NCBI RefSeq assembly: GCF_027579695.1
Contig: NC_083571.1
Coordinates: forward strand, 39,555,943 to 39,619,942
Reading direction: 5' to 3'
DNA length: 64,000 bases
Source of the DNA: Neoarius graeffei
Taxonomy: Eukaryota > Chordata > Actinopteri > Siluriformes > Ariidae
Part shown: positions 63,994 to 64,000 of the stretch, in pieces
How positions within the stretch are numbered: position 1 is the stretch's first letter
How the letters are laid out: each line of letters starts with the position of its first letter
Notes under the pieces: model-generated
Databases searched by the model: none
What the model saw: the letters and a program-made list of their open reading frames with translations, nothing else
What the model was told of the DNA's origin: nothing
Program-made: the position numbers and the translations under genes

Positions 63994-64000
63994 TGTGTGA
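63994..64000 (-). CDS. ank2: Ankyrin-2-like exon end at the window edge (partial)
   Basis: The - strand reads TCACACA/GTGAGTAC, a consensus donor. Ending in CA it would supply phase 2 to the exon at 60746 (CA + A = Gln). Only 7 bases are visible, so this is tentative. Tc1 element C ends 28 bases downstream of this donor. Confidence 0.4.

Overview
The window is vertebrate genomic DNA, almost certainly from a ray-finned fish. Its genes are split by GT-AG introns, microsatellites are dense, and the mobile DNA is the usual teleost mix: Tc1/mariner, hAT, tRNA-headed SINEs, Ty3/gypsy chromoviruses, a Gmr1-type gypsy element with integrase before reverse transcriptase, a Penelope-like element and L2-type LINE fragments. 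There are no operons or CRISPR arrays, and most long open frames belong to transposons or are periodic readings of minisatellites.

Two host genes lie tail to tail. On the + strand, exons between 1118 and 47295 encode the second half of a CaM kinase II, best matched to the delta paralogue (camk2d): the end of the kinase domain, the autoregulatory Thr-286/287 exon, a run of small variable-linker exons, and the association domain. On the - strand, seven exons between 64000 and 52290 encode the C-terminal regulatory region of an ankyrin, most likely ank2. As I recall it, CAMK2D and ANK2 are also convergent neighbours in mammals, so each assignment supports the other. About 5 kb separates the two stop codons; it holds 3' UTRs and a 1.7 kb minisatellite.

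Layout: 1-1080 mariner-type remnant with a SINE; 1.5-5.2 kb a 3.7 kb minisatellite in a camk2d intron; 6.5-9.7 kb unidentified and LINE-derived DNA; 9.8-19.1 kb one Tc1 element containing a Gmr1-type retrotransposon and, separately, a second Tc1/mariner element that holds a SINE that holds a TA(A)-flanked inverted-repeat element; 19.7-20.8 kb a tandem duplication including a SINE; 21.3-25.4 kb the camk2d linker exons with a possible 21-nt microexon; 25.4-47.1 kb a 21.7 kb intron made largely of mobile DNA (a decayed chromovirus, a broken hAT interrupted by a very young chromovirus with identical LTRs, an apparently intact hAT, and an isolated proteasome beta-subunit-like first exon); 47.1-47.3 kb the last camk2d coding exon; 48.9-50.6 kb minisatellite; 52.3-64 kb ank2 with nested inverted-repeat elements, a Penelope-like fragment and a heavily interrupted Tc1 in its introns.

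Exon boundaries were worked out by hand from splice motifs, reading-frame phase and recalled family sequence. Element boundaries rest on terminal repeats and target-site duplications visible in the sequence.
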